A DNA stretch of 64,000 nucleotides from an uncultured Clostridia bacterium (GCA_947626105.1 CANQQY010000005.1:1-64000); one strand, 5' to 3'; positions 1-7,423 are shown, numbered from the stretch's first letter. Notes: generated by a model not told the origin, from the sequence alone. Program-made: numbers and translations.

Positions 1-74
1 TGCGCCTGAAGAGATTCGAACTCCTGACACACGGCTTAGAAGGCCGTTGCTCTATCCACCTGAGCTACAGGCGC
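1..74 (-). tRNA. tRNA-Arg (anticodon UCU)
   Basis: Read on the minus strand the segment folds as a tRNA: acceptor arms GCGCCTG and CAGGCGC, a D-arm with TAGCTCAGGTGG, an anticodon stem ACGGC/GCCGT around the loop CTTCTAA (anticodon TCT, reading AGA), and the T-arm GTTCGAATC. The discriminator base is A at position 1, so any encoded CCA lies outside the window. It sits 47 bp from a second tRNA in the same orientation, so they are probably co-transcribed. Confidence 0.93.
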
Positions 75-121
75 ATATTTGACTTGCCTCGAAGTTTCGC
101 ACATCTCTGAGACTTACGAAT

Positions 122-195
122 TGGAGCGGGTGATGGGAATTGAACCCACGCGACCAGCTTGGAAGGCTGGGATTCTACCACTGAACTACACCCGC
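122..195 (-). tRNA. tRNA-Gly (anticodon UCC)
   Basis: The minus strand gives acceptor arms GCGGGTG and CACCCGC, D-arm TAGTTCAGTGG, anticodon stem CCAGC/GCTGG with loop CTTCCAA (anticodon TCC) and T-loop GTTCAATTC. A 3' CCA is encoded (complement of 122-124) after discriminator T. It lies upstream of tRNA-Arg on the same strand. Confidence 0.94.
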
Positions 196-333
196 ATTCG
201 GTCAATGCTTGCTTATTTTATCAAAGATTCACAGATATGTCAACAGTTTTTTAAGGGGTTTGGAAACATTTTTCACAAAAAAATTTTTCATCTGAACTTT
301 GCGCTTTCCGTCGGTCAAGAAGATGAATTCGGC

Positions 334-362
334 TTGCATTCCTATCCCGCTTGTGTTATAAT
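334..362 (+). promoter_or_regulatory. sigma-A promoter of the HAD gene
   Basis: TTGCAT (334-339) and TATAAT (357-362) are separated by 17 bp. The HAD start codon is 52 nt downstream with a GGGAGGGGG Shine-Dalgarno. The rest of 196-414 holds no gene that I can see. Confidence 0.75.
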
Positions 363-414
363 TTTCTTATCCGAGATATAATGGAATCAGAAAGGATCGG
401 GAGGGGGATCTTAC

Positions 415-1239
415 ATGAAAACGCTCTATGTTACGGACCTCGACGGAACCCTGCTCACCAAGGAAGAGCGCGTATCGCTTTACAGCCGTGAAAAACTCAA
501 TGCCTTGATTGATGCGGGCATGTCTTTTACGTTTGCGACGGCGCGTTCCGCACTCAGCGCGAAGCTCTCGGTGGAAGGCTTAAAGATCCGCACGCCCGTT
601 GTGCTCTATAACGGCGGGCTTATTTATGATTATACGACGGGCGAAACGCTCCGCTCCGTGCTCTTTACGGAAGAGGAGAAACGTTATGTCTTTTCCGTGC
701 TCAAAGAATTCGGGATCCCGCCCCTTGTGTTCGGCGCAAGGTGCGTCGAGCGCGAGCGTATCGCCTATGAGACGGGGAAGGAAAATCCCGGCATTGTGCG
801 CTATCTGTACCGCCGCAGGGGGGACGCCCGTCTCGACCCCGTCTGTTCCGAAGAGGAACTTCTCGGCGGATATATCTTTTATTTCAAGTGTATCTGTCCG
901 CGGGAACAGCTCGAAAAGGCGTGGAACATTCTCAAATACGACCCGCGTTTCATCTGTATCTTTCACCCGGAAGTCTATCAGAACGATTTTTGGATGGAAA
1001 TATCTCCGCGCGAGGCGACAAAGGCGAACGGCGTCCGTTTTTTGAAAGAGCACCTCGGATTCGACAAAGTCGTCTGTTTCGGCGACACGTCCAACGATTC
1101 CGATATGTTCGACGTCTGTGACGAAAAATACGCCGTCATGAATGCGGACAGCTGGCTGAAAGAGAAGGCGACGGGGGTCATCGGCTATTGCGAAGAGGAC
1201 GGCGTCGCCAAATGGCTGGAAGCAAACTTTCAAAGATAA
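415..1239 (+). CDS. Cof-type HAD superfamily phosphatase
   Basis: A 274-residue cytosolic haloacid-dehalogenase hydrolase of the Cof/YbjI type, expected to dephosphorylate sugar phosphates or similar small phosphates; the substrate cannot be read from sequence. Motif I DLDGTLL (residues 8-14) carries the nucleophilic Asp, motif II is the FATARS region near residue 40, and motif IV is GDTSNDSDMFD near residue 222. The C2-type cap lies between them. Length is normal for the family. The start is supported by a purine-rich Shine-Dalgarno and a good promoter. It appears monocistronic and converges with the DUF1294 gene, whose end is 1 nt away. Confidence 0.9.
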   Translation: MKTLYVTDLDGTLLTKEERVSLYSREKLNALIDAGMSFTFATARSALSAKLSVEGLKIRTPVVLYNGGLIYDYTTGETLRSVLFTEEEKRYVFSVLKEFGIPPLVFGARCVERERIAYETGKENPGIVRYLYRRRGDARLDPVCSEEELLGGYIFYFKCICPREQLEKAWNILKYDPRFICIFHPEVYQNDFWMEISPREATKANGVRFLKEHLGFDKVVCFGDTSNDSDMFDVCDEKYAVMNADSWLKEKATGVIGYCEEDGVAKWLEANFQR

Positions 1240-1240
1240 T

Positions 1241-1537
1241 TCAAAAAAACATATAAATTCCGCGGAAGCCCAAGAAAAAGCAATAGATATTGAGCACGGC
1301 GAGGAGTGGCATAAAGATCATAAAGAAGAGGTTGCCGAGACGGAACCGCATGATAAACATGGAAGCGTATACGGCGACTGCCCCGCCGAGCAGTGCGGCG
1401 AGGAGCAATTTTCCGTCTCCCTTGATCCCGTCTCCCGCCTCATAATTTTCCTTTTGCGTTTTCAGAAAACGGAAAGCATAGAAGTTGACGGCGAGGATGT
1501 AGACGGCAAAGCCTACATAGAGGATGGTCATGCCCAT
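1241..1537 (-). CDS. DUF1294 family membrane protein
   Basis: A 98-residue protein with about three hydrophobic segments (residues 4-24, 42-63, 70-92). The pattern of an N-terminal helix, the NFYAFRF segment, a charged loop, the LLLAALLGGAVAVYAS helix and a basic turn before the last helix matches DUF1294 inner-membrane proteins, whose function is unknown. The ATG at 1537 has a weak AAGG; the ATG two codons later is an alternative. It ends tail to tail with the HAD gene. Confidence 0.75.
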   Translation of the reverse strand: MGMTILYVGFAVYILAVNFYAFRFLKTQKENYEAGDGIKGDGKLLLAALLGGAVAVYASMFIMRFRLGNLFFMIFMPLLAVLNIYCFFLGFRGIYMFF

Positions 1538-1599
1538 AGTATTGCCTTTTTTCGAAAAAAAGGGGCGTTTTCGGATAAAAATCTTGCGAGGGGGGAAAG

Positions 1600-2814
1600 A
1601 TGCAATCGCTTAGGGAACTTTATAAGATCGGGAGAGGCCCTTCGAGCTCCCATACCATGGGACCGGAGCGGGCGGCAAAGGACTTTTTGACGCGTTGCGG
1701 CGACGCGGCGTCCTACCGCGCCGTCCTCTACGGATCCTTGGCGCTCACCGGCAAGGGACATCTGACGGACAGAGCGATCATCGACGTGTTCGAGGGGCAG
1801 GGGAAGTCCATCGAAGTGATCTTCGATAAAAAGAATCCCCGCGCGCTGGAACATCCCAATACAATGGAGCTTGCGGGCTACGATGCGGAAGGGAGGGAGC
1901 TGAAACGCGTCACCTATCTCTCCGTCGGGGGAGGAAGCGTGCGCGCGGCGGGCGAACCCATGATCGAGGCGGAAGAGGTCTATCCCTTCCGTACTTTCTC
2001 CGAGATCATGGAGTACTGCAAGACAAAAAATGTTACTCTCGCGCAGGTCGTATACGATTTTGAGGGAGAGACGGTCAAAGACTTTCTCATGAACGTCTGG
2101 CGCACGATGAAGCAGACGATCCATAGGGGGCTCACGGCGACGGGAAAGCTCCCCGGAAGCCTGAAAGTGGACAGGAAAGCCAAGATCCTCTTCGAAACGA
2201 AACCGGAGGACGAGGAGCCGGAAGAGCGCGAGAAACGGCATCTGTGCGCCTTCGCCTTTGCGACAAGCGAAGAAAACGCGGGGGGCGGGACGGTCGTCAC
2301 CGCGCCCACCTGCGGGGCGAGCGGCGTGCTGCCCGCCGTCCTCTTCTATTTGAGCAGGAAGCACGGTTTTTCGGACAATAAGATCGTGTCTGCGCTTGCT
2401 GCGGCGGGCATGGTCGGCGTCACGGTGAAACAGAACGCTTCCGTCAGCGGCGCGGAGGCGGGCTGTCAGGCGGAGATCGGGACGGCGACGTCCATGGCGG
2501 CTGCGGCGGTCTGTTCGCTCTTCGGTGCGTCTGTCGACCAGACGGAGTATGCGGCGGAGATCGCGCTCGAACACCAGCTGGGGCTCACCTGCGATCCCAT
2601 CTGCGGCTATGTGCAGATCCCCTGTATTGAGCGCAATGCCGTTGCCGCGATGCGCGCTCTTGAAAGCGCAGAGCTTTCCCGCGTGCTGTCGGGCACGAGG
2701 AAGATATCCTTCGATCTCATCGTACAGACGATGTACGAGACGGGGAAGGACATCAACGCGCGCTACCGCGAGACGAGCGAAGGGGGACTTGCCGCAAGCT
2801 ATAAGGTGAGTTGA
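1600..2814 (+). CDS. sdaA: L-serine ammonia-lyase (Fe-S serine dehydratase, single chain)
   Basis: Converts L-serine to pyruvate and ammonia. At 404 residues it combines the beta and alpha parts that many Firmicutes carry as SdaAB and SdaAA. The N-terminal motif GRGPSSSHTMGP is typical of the beta domain, TAPTCGASGVLPAVL is the conserved alpha-domain segment, and CDPICGYVQIPCIERNA provides cysteines expected to ligate the oxygen-sensitive 4Fe-4S cluster that replaces PLP. The start ATG follows GAGGGGGGAAAG. It stands alone, flanked by a GC-rich intergenic repeat downstream. No ACT domain is visible. Confidence 0.92.
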   Translation: MQSLRELYKIGRGPSSSHTMGPERAAKDFLTRCGDAASYRAVLYGSLALTGKGHLTDRAIIDVFEGQGKSIEVIFDKKNPRALEHPNTMELAGYDAEGRELKRVTYLSVGGGSVRAAGEPMIEAEEVYPFRTFSEIMEYCKTKNVTLAQVVYDFEGETVKDFLMNVWRTMKQTIHRGLTATGKLPGSLKVDRKAKILFETKPEDEEPEEREKRHLCAFAFATSEENAGGGTVVTAPTCGASGVLPAVLFYLSRKHGFSDNKIVSALAAAGMVGVTVKQNASVSGAEAGCQAEIGTATSMAAAAVCSLFGASVDQTEYAAEIALEHQLGLTCDPICGYVQIPCIERNAVAAMRALESAELSRVLSGTRKISFDLIVQTMYETGKDINARYRETSEGGLAASYKVS

Positions 2815-2824
2815 TTCAGAACGA

Positions 2825-2970
2825 CACCCCCTCAGTCGCGCAAGGACAGCGCGACGGCTCCCCCTCAAGGGGGAGCCAAGGGGCCAACCTTGCTTCCCCT
2901 TTTAGGGGAAGTACCCGCGCAGCGGGGGATAGGGTTTCCAAAACGGCTCCCCTAAGAGGGCAGCCAAGAA
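2825..2970. repeat. GC-rich intergenic hairpin repeat, copy 1
   Basis: Three short hairpins in a row: a module GGCTCCCCCTCAAGGGGGAG followed by CCAAGGGG, a module CCCCTTTTAGGGG followed by CCCGCGCAGCGGG, and a decayed GGCTCCCCTAAGAGGGCAGCC. The same modules recur at 5291, 28216 and 54974, always between genes. There is no coding potential. It looks like a dispersed REP-like family of a kind common in Clostridia genomes. Confidence 0.8.
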
Positions 2971-2985
2971 AATCAGATCCTCATC

Positions 2986-3015
2986 AAAAAAGCGCTCCGT
3001 TTTTACGGAGCGCTT
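2986..3015 (-). terminator. terminator of the TSCPD/DUF4364 pair
   Basis: AAGCGCTCCG (2990-2999) pairs with CGGAGCGCTT (3006-3015). On the minus strand the hairpin is followed by TTTTTTG, 17 nt after the TSCPD stop codon. Confidence 0.85.
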
Positions 3016-3031
3016 CGCATACCATACACAT

Positions 3032-3280
3032 TTACGGGTTTTTCATATAGGGTTCCAATGCCTGTGCGAGCTGGTCGGGGCAGGAAGTGTTCTGTTTGCA
3101 ACGGATGCCGCGCAGAAGAGGGGCGACCTCGTCGGGCGTTTTCCCCTCGACAAGCCGCGCGATCCCTTGCAGATTGCCGCTGCAACCGCCGATGAATTTC
3201 AGATTGTGGATCTTGTTTTCCTCGTCCAGATCGAAGATGATCTGCTTGGCACATGTTCCCCTTGTCGAATAAGTAATCAT
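3032..3280 (-). CDS. TIGR03905-type TSCPD domain protein
   Basis: An 82-residue protein that is essentially one TSCPD domain: the signature TSCPDQLA sits near residue 66, preceded by FIGGCSGNLQGIARLVEG and IRCKQN. The same domain is found at the C-terminus of some adenosylcobalamin-dependent ribonucleotide reductases, but the stand-alone version has no established function. Conserved Cys residues at about 32, 62 and 67 suggest metal or redox binding (inference). The start has a clear AGGAGAT Shine-Dalgarno. It follows the DUF4364 gene by 24 nt and shares its terminator. Confidence 0.88.
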   Translation of the reverse strand: MITYSTRGTCAKQIIFDLDEENKIHNLKFIGGCSGNLQGIARLVEGKTPDEVAPLLRGIRCKQNTSCPDQLAQALEPYMKNP

Positions 3281-3304
3281 ATTTATCTCCTGACCGTAGT
3301 ATTT

Positions 3305-3829
3305 TCAATCCACCAGCGTTTCGTAAACCGCTGTATAGAGGTCCTGTGCCTTATCTTCCCATTTTTTGTAGATATTATTCGCCGTCTTTTTATCGGGAAC
3401 GACGAATTTAAGTTCCAGCATGGGCTGGATGGGGGCGAGGATCTTCAAAAAGACCGTATATGTGCCGTCCTTATTCTGGAAATAGTCGGCACGGCAATCC
3501 TGTTTCGTGCGGAAGCGCGCGCTGTTGTTTTTAATGAATTTCGAGATCTCTTCCCGCGAGCTTCTCGGAATATTGATATAGAAATTTGCGAGCGTCTCTC
3601 TGCCTTCGGTGGTGATCATATACAGAGGGTCGTCCACGCCGGGGATCTCGCAGATGAACCCGTCGGCAAGCAATTTCCTGATGAGGACGACGCAGTCCAT
3701 ATAATTGATCCAGTCGTTGGATGACGTGCACATGTCGACGAGCGTACGCTCGGACAGGGGACTCTCCATCTTGTCAAAGACAAACAGGAGTATTAACTTG
3801 TTTACCGATGTTTCGCCTTTGACCTGCAT
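3305..3829 (-). CDS. DUF4364 family protein
   Basis: A 174-residue protein matching DUF4364: an N-terminal winged-helix-like part (NKLILLFVFDKMESPLSE, then a two-helix segment and ITTEGRETL) followed by a beta-rich half ending in TAVYETLVD. The winged-helix resemblance suggests a transcriptional regulator, but no target is known. The start is preceded by GAGGGATCCT. It is the first gene of a two-gene minus-strand unit with the TSCPD gene. Confidence 0.8.
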   Translation of the reverse strand: MQVKGETSVNKLILLFVFDKMESPLSERTLVDMCTSSNDWINYMDCVVLIRKLLADGFICEIPGVDDPLYMITTEGRETLANFYINIPRSSREEISKFIKNNSARFRTKQDCRADYFQNKDGTYTVFLKILAPIQPMLELKFVVPDKKTANNIYKKWEDKAQDLYTAVYETLVD

Positions 3830-3849
3830 AGGATCCCTCGATCGTAAAT

Positions 3850-3884
3850 AAACACAAATAAGCCGCTTAAAGAATCAAGCGGCC
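3850..3884 (-). terminator. terminator of the HPr-like gene
   Basis: GCCGCTT (3862-3868) pairs with AAGCGGC (3877-3883). Read on the minus strand it is followed by TTATTTGTGTTTATTT, 20 nt after the stop. Confidence 0.7.
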
Positions 3885-3905
3885 CTTTATGGATTTTCTA
3901 AGAGT

Positions 3906-4133
3906 TTACGCTGCGAATTTTTTAAGTTTTTCGAGAAGATCATCGCAGTTATCGCTGTAAATCTCCACCGTGAGGGGCTTCGACGTGTCGAGGCTGAAAA
4001 GCCCGAGGATGGATTTTGCATCTACGACATAATGACCGCTCTTGATGACGATCTCATAGTCGTAGCTTTGCGTGATATTGACAAACTCCTTCACGCTGCT
4101 GGACATTTCAAGTGAGATTGTGACGGACTTCAT
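3906..4133 (-). CDS. HPr-family protein lacking the phosphoryl-accepting histidine
   Basis: A 75-residue protein with the HPr fold pattern: MKSVTISL strand, a helix, then DAKSILGLFSLDTSKPLTVEI, which matches the conserved HPr centre (AKSILGVMSL in classical HPr, containing Ser46). The region that should carry catalytic His15 reads SSSVKEFVNITQ and has no His, so phosphotransfer from PEP is not expected; a regulatory or binding role is inferred. The start at 4133 is chosen because GGGAGGAAATCATT precedes it and the promoter's predicted transcription start lies downstream of the earlier in-frame ATG at 4169. Confidence 0.8.
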   Translation of the reverse strand: MKSVTISLEMSSSVKEFVNITQSYDYEIVIKSGHYVVDAKSILGLFSLDTSKPLTVEIYSDNCDDLLEKLKKFAA

Positions 4134-4167
4134 AATGATTTCCTCCCTAAGAACCATAATTTTCTCC

Positions 4168-4196
4168 ATTATACATAAATTTCATGACAAAATCAA
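4168..4196 (-). promoter_or_regulatory. promoter of the HPr-like gene
   Basis: On the minus strand TTGATT (4191-4196) and TATAAT (4168-4173) are 17 bp apart. This places transcription start near 4161, leaving a leader of about 28 nt before the ATG at 4133. Confidence 0.75.
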
Positions 4197-4235
4197 GATA
4201 TTTCCGAAAAAAACTTTAATCTTTTTTCGCTTTAT

Positions 4236-4253
4236 GCTATAATATGCTATAAT
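4236..4253 (+). promoter_or_regulatory. tandem extended -10 promoters of the Nudix fusion
   Basis: The 10-bp unit ATGCTATAAT occurs twice in tandem, giving two extended -10 elements (TGC-TATAAT at 4238-4243 and 4248-4253). A -35 box is poor (TTTAAT at 4215-4220 for the first). The leader of about 40 nt contains a small CCCGTTTGCGGG hairpin. Confidence 0.6.
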
Positions 4254-4301
4254 AAGAAAGAAAAGCGGTTCCCGTTTGCGGGATTCCGCCATGGAGGGCG
4301 C

Positions 4302-5285
4302 ATGGAAGAGAATATCGTAAAGATCAAGCGGTTCATTACCGCCTGCGACGAGCTGATCGCGGGCAGTTACAGGGACGCCGAAGAAAAGATCTCGGAGGTT
4401 TTGAAATGCCTCGCCGCGAGCGAGGATCTCACGGGGCTTTTTTCCGCCGTCACGGAGGAGTTCGACTATGTCGCCTCCAAGAGCTACTATTTGCGGGAGA
4501 CTTCCGGGCGGCGGGGCACGGCGTATCTCCCGACGGGGCGCGTGGACGCGCTCGCTTTTGTGTTTTGCCTGCTCGCCGAGATCGACGCGGGCGCAATGCG
4601 TTTCAATGATTTCTTGCTCCGCTATTTTTATGTGGACGGAAGTTACACGGCGAGCTTTTCGTTGTTTGCGGACAGGATCATGCGCCCCTTCCGCGATATC
4701 GTCAAGGAAGCCTATCCCGCATGCGCGCAATACGTTCCCATGCCCGCGATGCGCTCCGTGAGCTCGCTGGAAGAAAAGACGGTTCAAAGAAACGTCCTTT
4801 TCGAGGGAAAGATCATAAAACTCCGCTGTGACGACGCGCTCCTTCCCGACGGGAAGGCATGCAAGCGCGAGGTGGTGGAGCACCCGGGCGGCGCGGCGGT
4901 CCTGTGCGTCTATGAGGGGAAAGTCGTCCTCGTGAGGCAGTTCCGCTATGCTTACGGAGAGGAAATTTTAGAGATCCCCGCGGGGAAACTCGACGGGGGA
5001 GAGGATCCCGCGGGAGCCGCCATGCGGGAGTTCGGCGAGGAGACGGGGCTCACGGCAAAATCTCTGACTCATCTTCTGACGCTCTATCCGAGCCCCGGAT
5101 ACACCAACGAGAAGATCTATATCTACGAGGCGGCGGAGGTCTCCGCGGGCAGCCAGCACCTCGACGGCGACGAGTTTTTGCGGGTAGAGTATGTTGCATT
5201 GGAAGATGCCTACGATATGATCGCGCGCGGGGAGATCAAGGACGCCAAAACCATCGCCGCACTTCTCATGTACAAGAACCGTTAA
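4302..5285 (+). CDS. Nudix hydrolase with an unrecognised N-terminal domain
   Basis: A 327-residue protein of two parts. Residues about 170-327 form an ADP-ribose-pyrophosphatase-like Nudix domain with a complete Nudix box (GKLDGGEDPAGAAM followed by REFGEETGL), the HPGGAAVL strand before it and LYPSPGYTNEKIYIY after it, as in NudF; hydrolysis of ADP-ribose or a related nucleoside diphosphate is expected. Residues 1-150 are mostly helical, contain SKSYYLRETSG and a DGSYTASFSLF segment, and match no domain I recognise. The start follows ATGGAGGGCGC, so GGAGG can act as Shine-Dalgarno. The gene is monocistronic, ending at a terminator after a repeat. Confidence 0.85.
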   Translation: MEENIVKIKRFITACDELIAGSYRDAEEKISEVLKCLAASEDLTGLFSAVTEEFDYVASKSYYLRETSGRRGTAYLPTGRVDALAFVFCLLAEIDAGAMRFNDFLLRYFYVDGSYTASFSLFADRIMRPFRDIVKEAYPACAQYVPMPAMRSVSSLEEKTVQRNVLFEGKIIKLRCDDALLPDGKACKREVVEHPGGAAVLCVYEGKVVLVRQFRYAYGEEILEIPAGKLDGGEDPAGAAMREFGEETGLTAKSLTHLLTLYPSPGYTNEKIYIYEAAEVSAGSQHLDGDEFLRVEYVALEDAYDMIARGEIKDAKTIAALLMYKNR

Positions 5286-5290
5286 GCGGA

Positions 5291-5395
5291 GTTCCCGAAG
5301 GCCTACCCCCCACGGGGGAGACTCCGCCGCAGGCGGTGGTGGGGGGAACCTGCCCCCTTTGAAGGGGGCGAAGGGGACAAGGAAAACCGAGCCCC
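5291..5395. repeat. GC-rich intergenic hairpin repeat, copy 2
   Basis: Hairpins CCCCCCACGGGGGAG, CTCCGCCGCAGGCGGTGG and GCCCCCTTTGAAGGGGGC follow each other, related to copies at 2825, 28216 and 54974. No coding potential. Confidence 0.7.
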
Positions 5396-5410
5396 TTCCG
5401 AAAAATAACA

Positions 5411-5436
5411 GGGCGGCGCGAGTGCGCCGCCCTTTT
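5411..5436 (+). terminator. terminator after the Nudix fusion
   Basis: GGGCGGCGC (5411-5419) and GCGCCGCCC (5424-5432) form a 9-bp stem with a GAGT loop followed by TTTTC. It may also serve the minus-strand Cys-rich gene, which ends 21 nt away. Confidence 0.85.
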
Positions 5437-5456
5437 CTACGGAACAGGATTCAAAC

Positions 5457-5663
5457 TCAACCGTTGCAGCCGCAGCCGCCGAGACGGGACGCGAGTTCGC
5501 CCAGCGTTCCGTTTTTGCACATGCAGTAAGCGAGCGCGGCGAGAATGGGCCAGCCGCAGCCCGAGAGCGCCCTCGATGACAGCACTTTGGTGCCGCAAGT
5601 TCCGAGAATGAGTGCAATGATAAGAATCCAAAGGCAGCTGTTGCCATTTTGACAGCTATTCAT
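5457..5663 (-). CDS. small cysteine-rich membrane peptide
   Basis: A 68-residue peptide with one strongly hydrophobic segment (LWILIIALILGTCG, residues 11-24), a second weak one (GWPILAALAYCMC), and seven Cys ending in LGGCGCNG. It resembles small Cys-rich peptides of Clostridia that are sometimes annotated as chorion-like, but I cannot assign a function. The start at 5663 is chosen because an ideal AAGGAGGAAAACC lies just before the ATG; the frame stays open upstream, but that part overlaps the divergent promoter region and is low-complexity in composition. Confidence 0.65.
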   Translation of the reverse strand: MNSCQNGNSCLWILIIALILGTCGTKVLSSRALSGCGWPILAALAYCMCKNGTLGELASRLGGCGCNG

Positions 5664-5771
5664 GGTTTTCCTCCTTGATGGGCGCGCCGTTATGTAATTT
5701 TTCTTTCGCGCCTGTATATTAAATGATATGACCCGTGCGGGAAATTTGTTCCGCGAAAGAGGTTCATTTAG

Positions 5772-5800
5772 TTGCCAAACCCAAAGATGTTTGTTATAAT
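5772..5800 (+). promoter_or_regulatory. promoter of the ECF-coaX-hom operon
   Basis: TTGCCA (5772-5777) and TATAAT (5795-5800) with 17 bp between. Transcription would begin near 5807, giving a leader of about 118 nt. Confidence 0.85.
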
Positions 5801-5806
5801 GGATTA

Positions 5807-5924
5807 GAACATGCCTTTGCGCGAACGATACGCGGGAGCGATCGTATTGCGGTACGGGCGGTTCAAATCTATTTTTTTCTGCGGATACTCCCGCGAAGGG
5901 GAGATCCGATGGAGGTAACTGAAT
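5807..5924 (+). promoter_or_regulatory. structured leader of the ECF-coaX operon (candidate)
   Basis: The 5' leader contains an exact 8-bp complementarity, CGCGGGAG (5831-5838) with CTCCCGCG (5888-5895), enclosing a local hairpin around CGATACGCGGGAGCGATCGT and a run of seven T (5872-5878). The outer pairing ends 14 nt before the GGAGGT Shine-Dalgarno. This could be a regulatory RNA, but it matches no riboswitch consensus that I recognise. Confidence 0.35.
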
Positions 5925-6644
5925 ATGGTACGTTTCAAGAGCTGGTTTACGGCGAGAAATATCGCCTACCTTGCGGTGCTTTTGGCACTCGTCGTTGTTT
6001 TGCAACTGTTTGCGAGTGCTATCCCGATGTTCGGAGTCACTCTGAATTTCAGCCTTATTCCCATCGTTTTGGGAGGGATCTTCTTCGGAGCGATCGGCGG
6101 CGGGCTCATGGGGCTTGTTTCGGGCGTCGTCACATTTATCACGGCGGCCGTATTGGGAAGGGAGCCGTCCACGGCGTTCTTATTTCAGGCAAACCCTGTC
6201 GTCCTTACCATCATATGCATCGGTAAAACAACGATCGCGGGTGCCGTTGCGGGACTCGTATATCACCCGATCGCCAAAAAGAACAGCATCGTCGCGGCTT
6301 ACACTTCCTCGCTCATCATGCCGATCCTGAATACGGGGATCTATATGCTCGGAATGGTCATCATGAAAGAGGATGTGGCCGCCTTTTTGGGCGTCGAAGC
6401 CGCTGCAAATGTCGTGTTTGTGGCTGTGTTCGGCCTCATCTGGTTGAATTTCGTCTTGGAGATCGCTGTTAGCGTCTTGTTCTCGCCCGTCGTTCATCGT
6501 GTGGTGGTCATCGTGGAGAAGCAAATCCTTTCAAAGCAGAAGAAGGGCACCGCAAAAGAAGCGAACGGATCAAATACAGACGGATCCTCAAATAAGGGAA
6601 TCGAGGATACGAAAACCGATTCCCAAACGGAGAAAATATCTTGA
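5925..6644 (+). CDS. ECF transporter S component, probably pantothenate (PanT-like)
   Basis: A 239-residue membrane protein with about six hydrophobic helices (residues 12-34, 41-66, 78-102, 125-145, 150-175, 178-200) and the ARNIAYLAVLLALVVVLQL start typical of ECF substrate-binding subunits. After the last helix it has a Lys- and Ser/Asn-rich tail of about 35 residues. It directly precedes coaX with a 4-nt overlap, so pantothenate is the likely ligand (inference from context). The energising EcfA/EcfT module is not in this window. The start has GGAGGT 9 nt upstream. Confidence 0.85.
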   Translation: MVRFKSWFTARNIAYLAVLLALVVVLQLFASAIPMFGVTLNFSLIPIVLGGIFFGAIGGGLMGLVSGVVTFITAAVLGREPSTAFLFQANPVVLTIICIGKTTIAGAVAGLVYHPIAKKNSIVAAYTSSLIMPILNTGIYMLGMVIMKEDVAAFLGVEAAANVVFVAVFGLIWLNFVLEIAVSVLFSPVVHRVVVIVEKQILSKQKKGTAKEANGSNTDGSSNKGIEDTKTDSQTEKIS

Positions 6645-7423
6645 TCATCTGCATAGACATCGGAAATTCCAACATAAAATATGCCGTATTTGACGGGGAC
6701 GAACCCCGTTTTACCTTCCGCGTCGCGACCGATCTCAAAAAGACGTCCGACGAATACGGCGCGCAGCTCATCACTATGCTCCAAATCAATCAGGTGAAAA
6801 AGGAGCAGATCACGGGGGGGATCTTCTCTTCCGTCGTGCCTTCCCTCGATTACACGATCGGGCACATGCTCCGCGTCTATTTCGGGATCACGCCCTACGA
6901 AATCGCTCCCGGGCTGAAAACGGGTCTCAAAATGCGGGCGGATAACGCGCGGGAGGTGGGAGCCGACCGCATCGTCAACAACGTCTCCGCGCTCAAAAAA
7001 TACGGCGGGGACAAGCCGATCATCGTCGTGGATTTCGGCACGGCGACGACCTTTAACATCTTGAAGGACGGGGAATTTATCGGCGGCGTCATTGCCCCGG
7101 GGATCCGCGGCTCTCTGGACAGCCTCGTTTCGGGAACGGCAAAACTTCCCCGCGTGGAGATCGAAGCGCCCAAGAGCGTCATCGCGACGAATACCGTCAC
7201 CAATATGCAGGCGGGCATCGTATTCGGCTTTGCGGGGCTTGTGGAGTATATCGTCAAAAAAATCAAGCGTGAGTTGAGAGAGGACGCCCTCACCATTGCG
7301 ACGGGCGGTTTTTCGGAAGTCATTGCCCGTGAGACGGACTGCATCGACGTGATCGACAAGATGCTGACGCTCAACGGGTTGAGATATTTATACGTTATGA
7401 ACAGTTCGGAGGATTTGAAATGA
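6641..7423 (+). CDS. coaX: type III pantothenate kinase
   Basis: Phosphorylates pantothenate, the first committed step of coenzyme A synthesis. The 260-residue protein has the ASKHA-fold phosphate 1 motif DIGNSNIKYAVFDG at the N-terminus, GADRIVNN near residue 108, and DFGTATTFNI followed by GGVIAPGI, all CoaX hallmarks. The start is TTG at 6641, overlapping the upstream stop as TTGA, with CGGAGAAAATATC before it. CoaX enzymes are not feedback-inhibited by CoA. It is coupled to the ECF transporter upstream and to hom downstream (ATGA overlap). Confidence 0.93.
   Translation: MIICIDIGNSNIKYAVFDGDEPRFTFRVATDLKKTSDEYGAQLITMLQINQVKKEQITGGIFSSVVPSLDYTIGHMLRVYFGITPYEIAPGLKTGLKMRADNAREVGADRIVNNVSALKKYGGDKPIIVVDFGTATTFNILKDGEFIGGVIAPGIRGSLDSLVSGTAKLPRVEIEAPKSVIATNTVTNMQAGIVFGFAGLVEYIVKKIKRELREDALTIATGGFSEVIARETDCIDVIDKMLTLNGLRYLYVMNSSEDLK

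Noticed and set aside
580-1233. Long open frame antisense to the HAD gene
   Set aside because: Composition mirrors the GC-rich codons of the sense gene and it has no domain or ribosome site; a shadow frame.
2825-3000. CRISPR array candidate in the hairpin repeats
   Set aside because: Modules are unequal hairpins without regular spacers, and no cas gene is present in the window.
5664-6005. N-terminal extension of the Cys-rich peptide to 182 residues
   Set aside because: It would cross the divergent promoter at 5772-5800, and an ideal Shine-Dalgarno marks the start at 5663.
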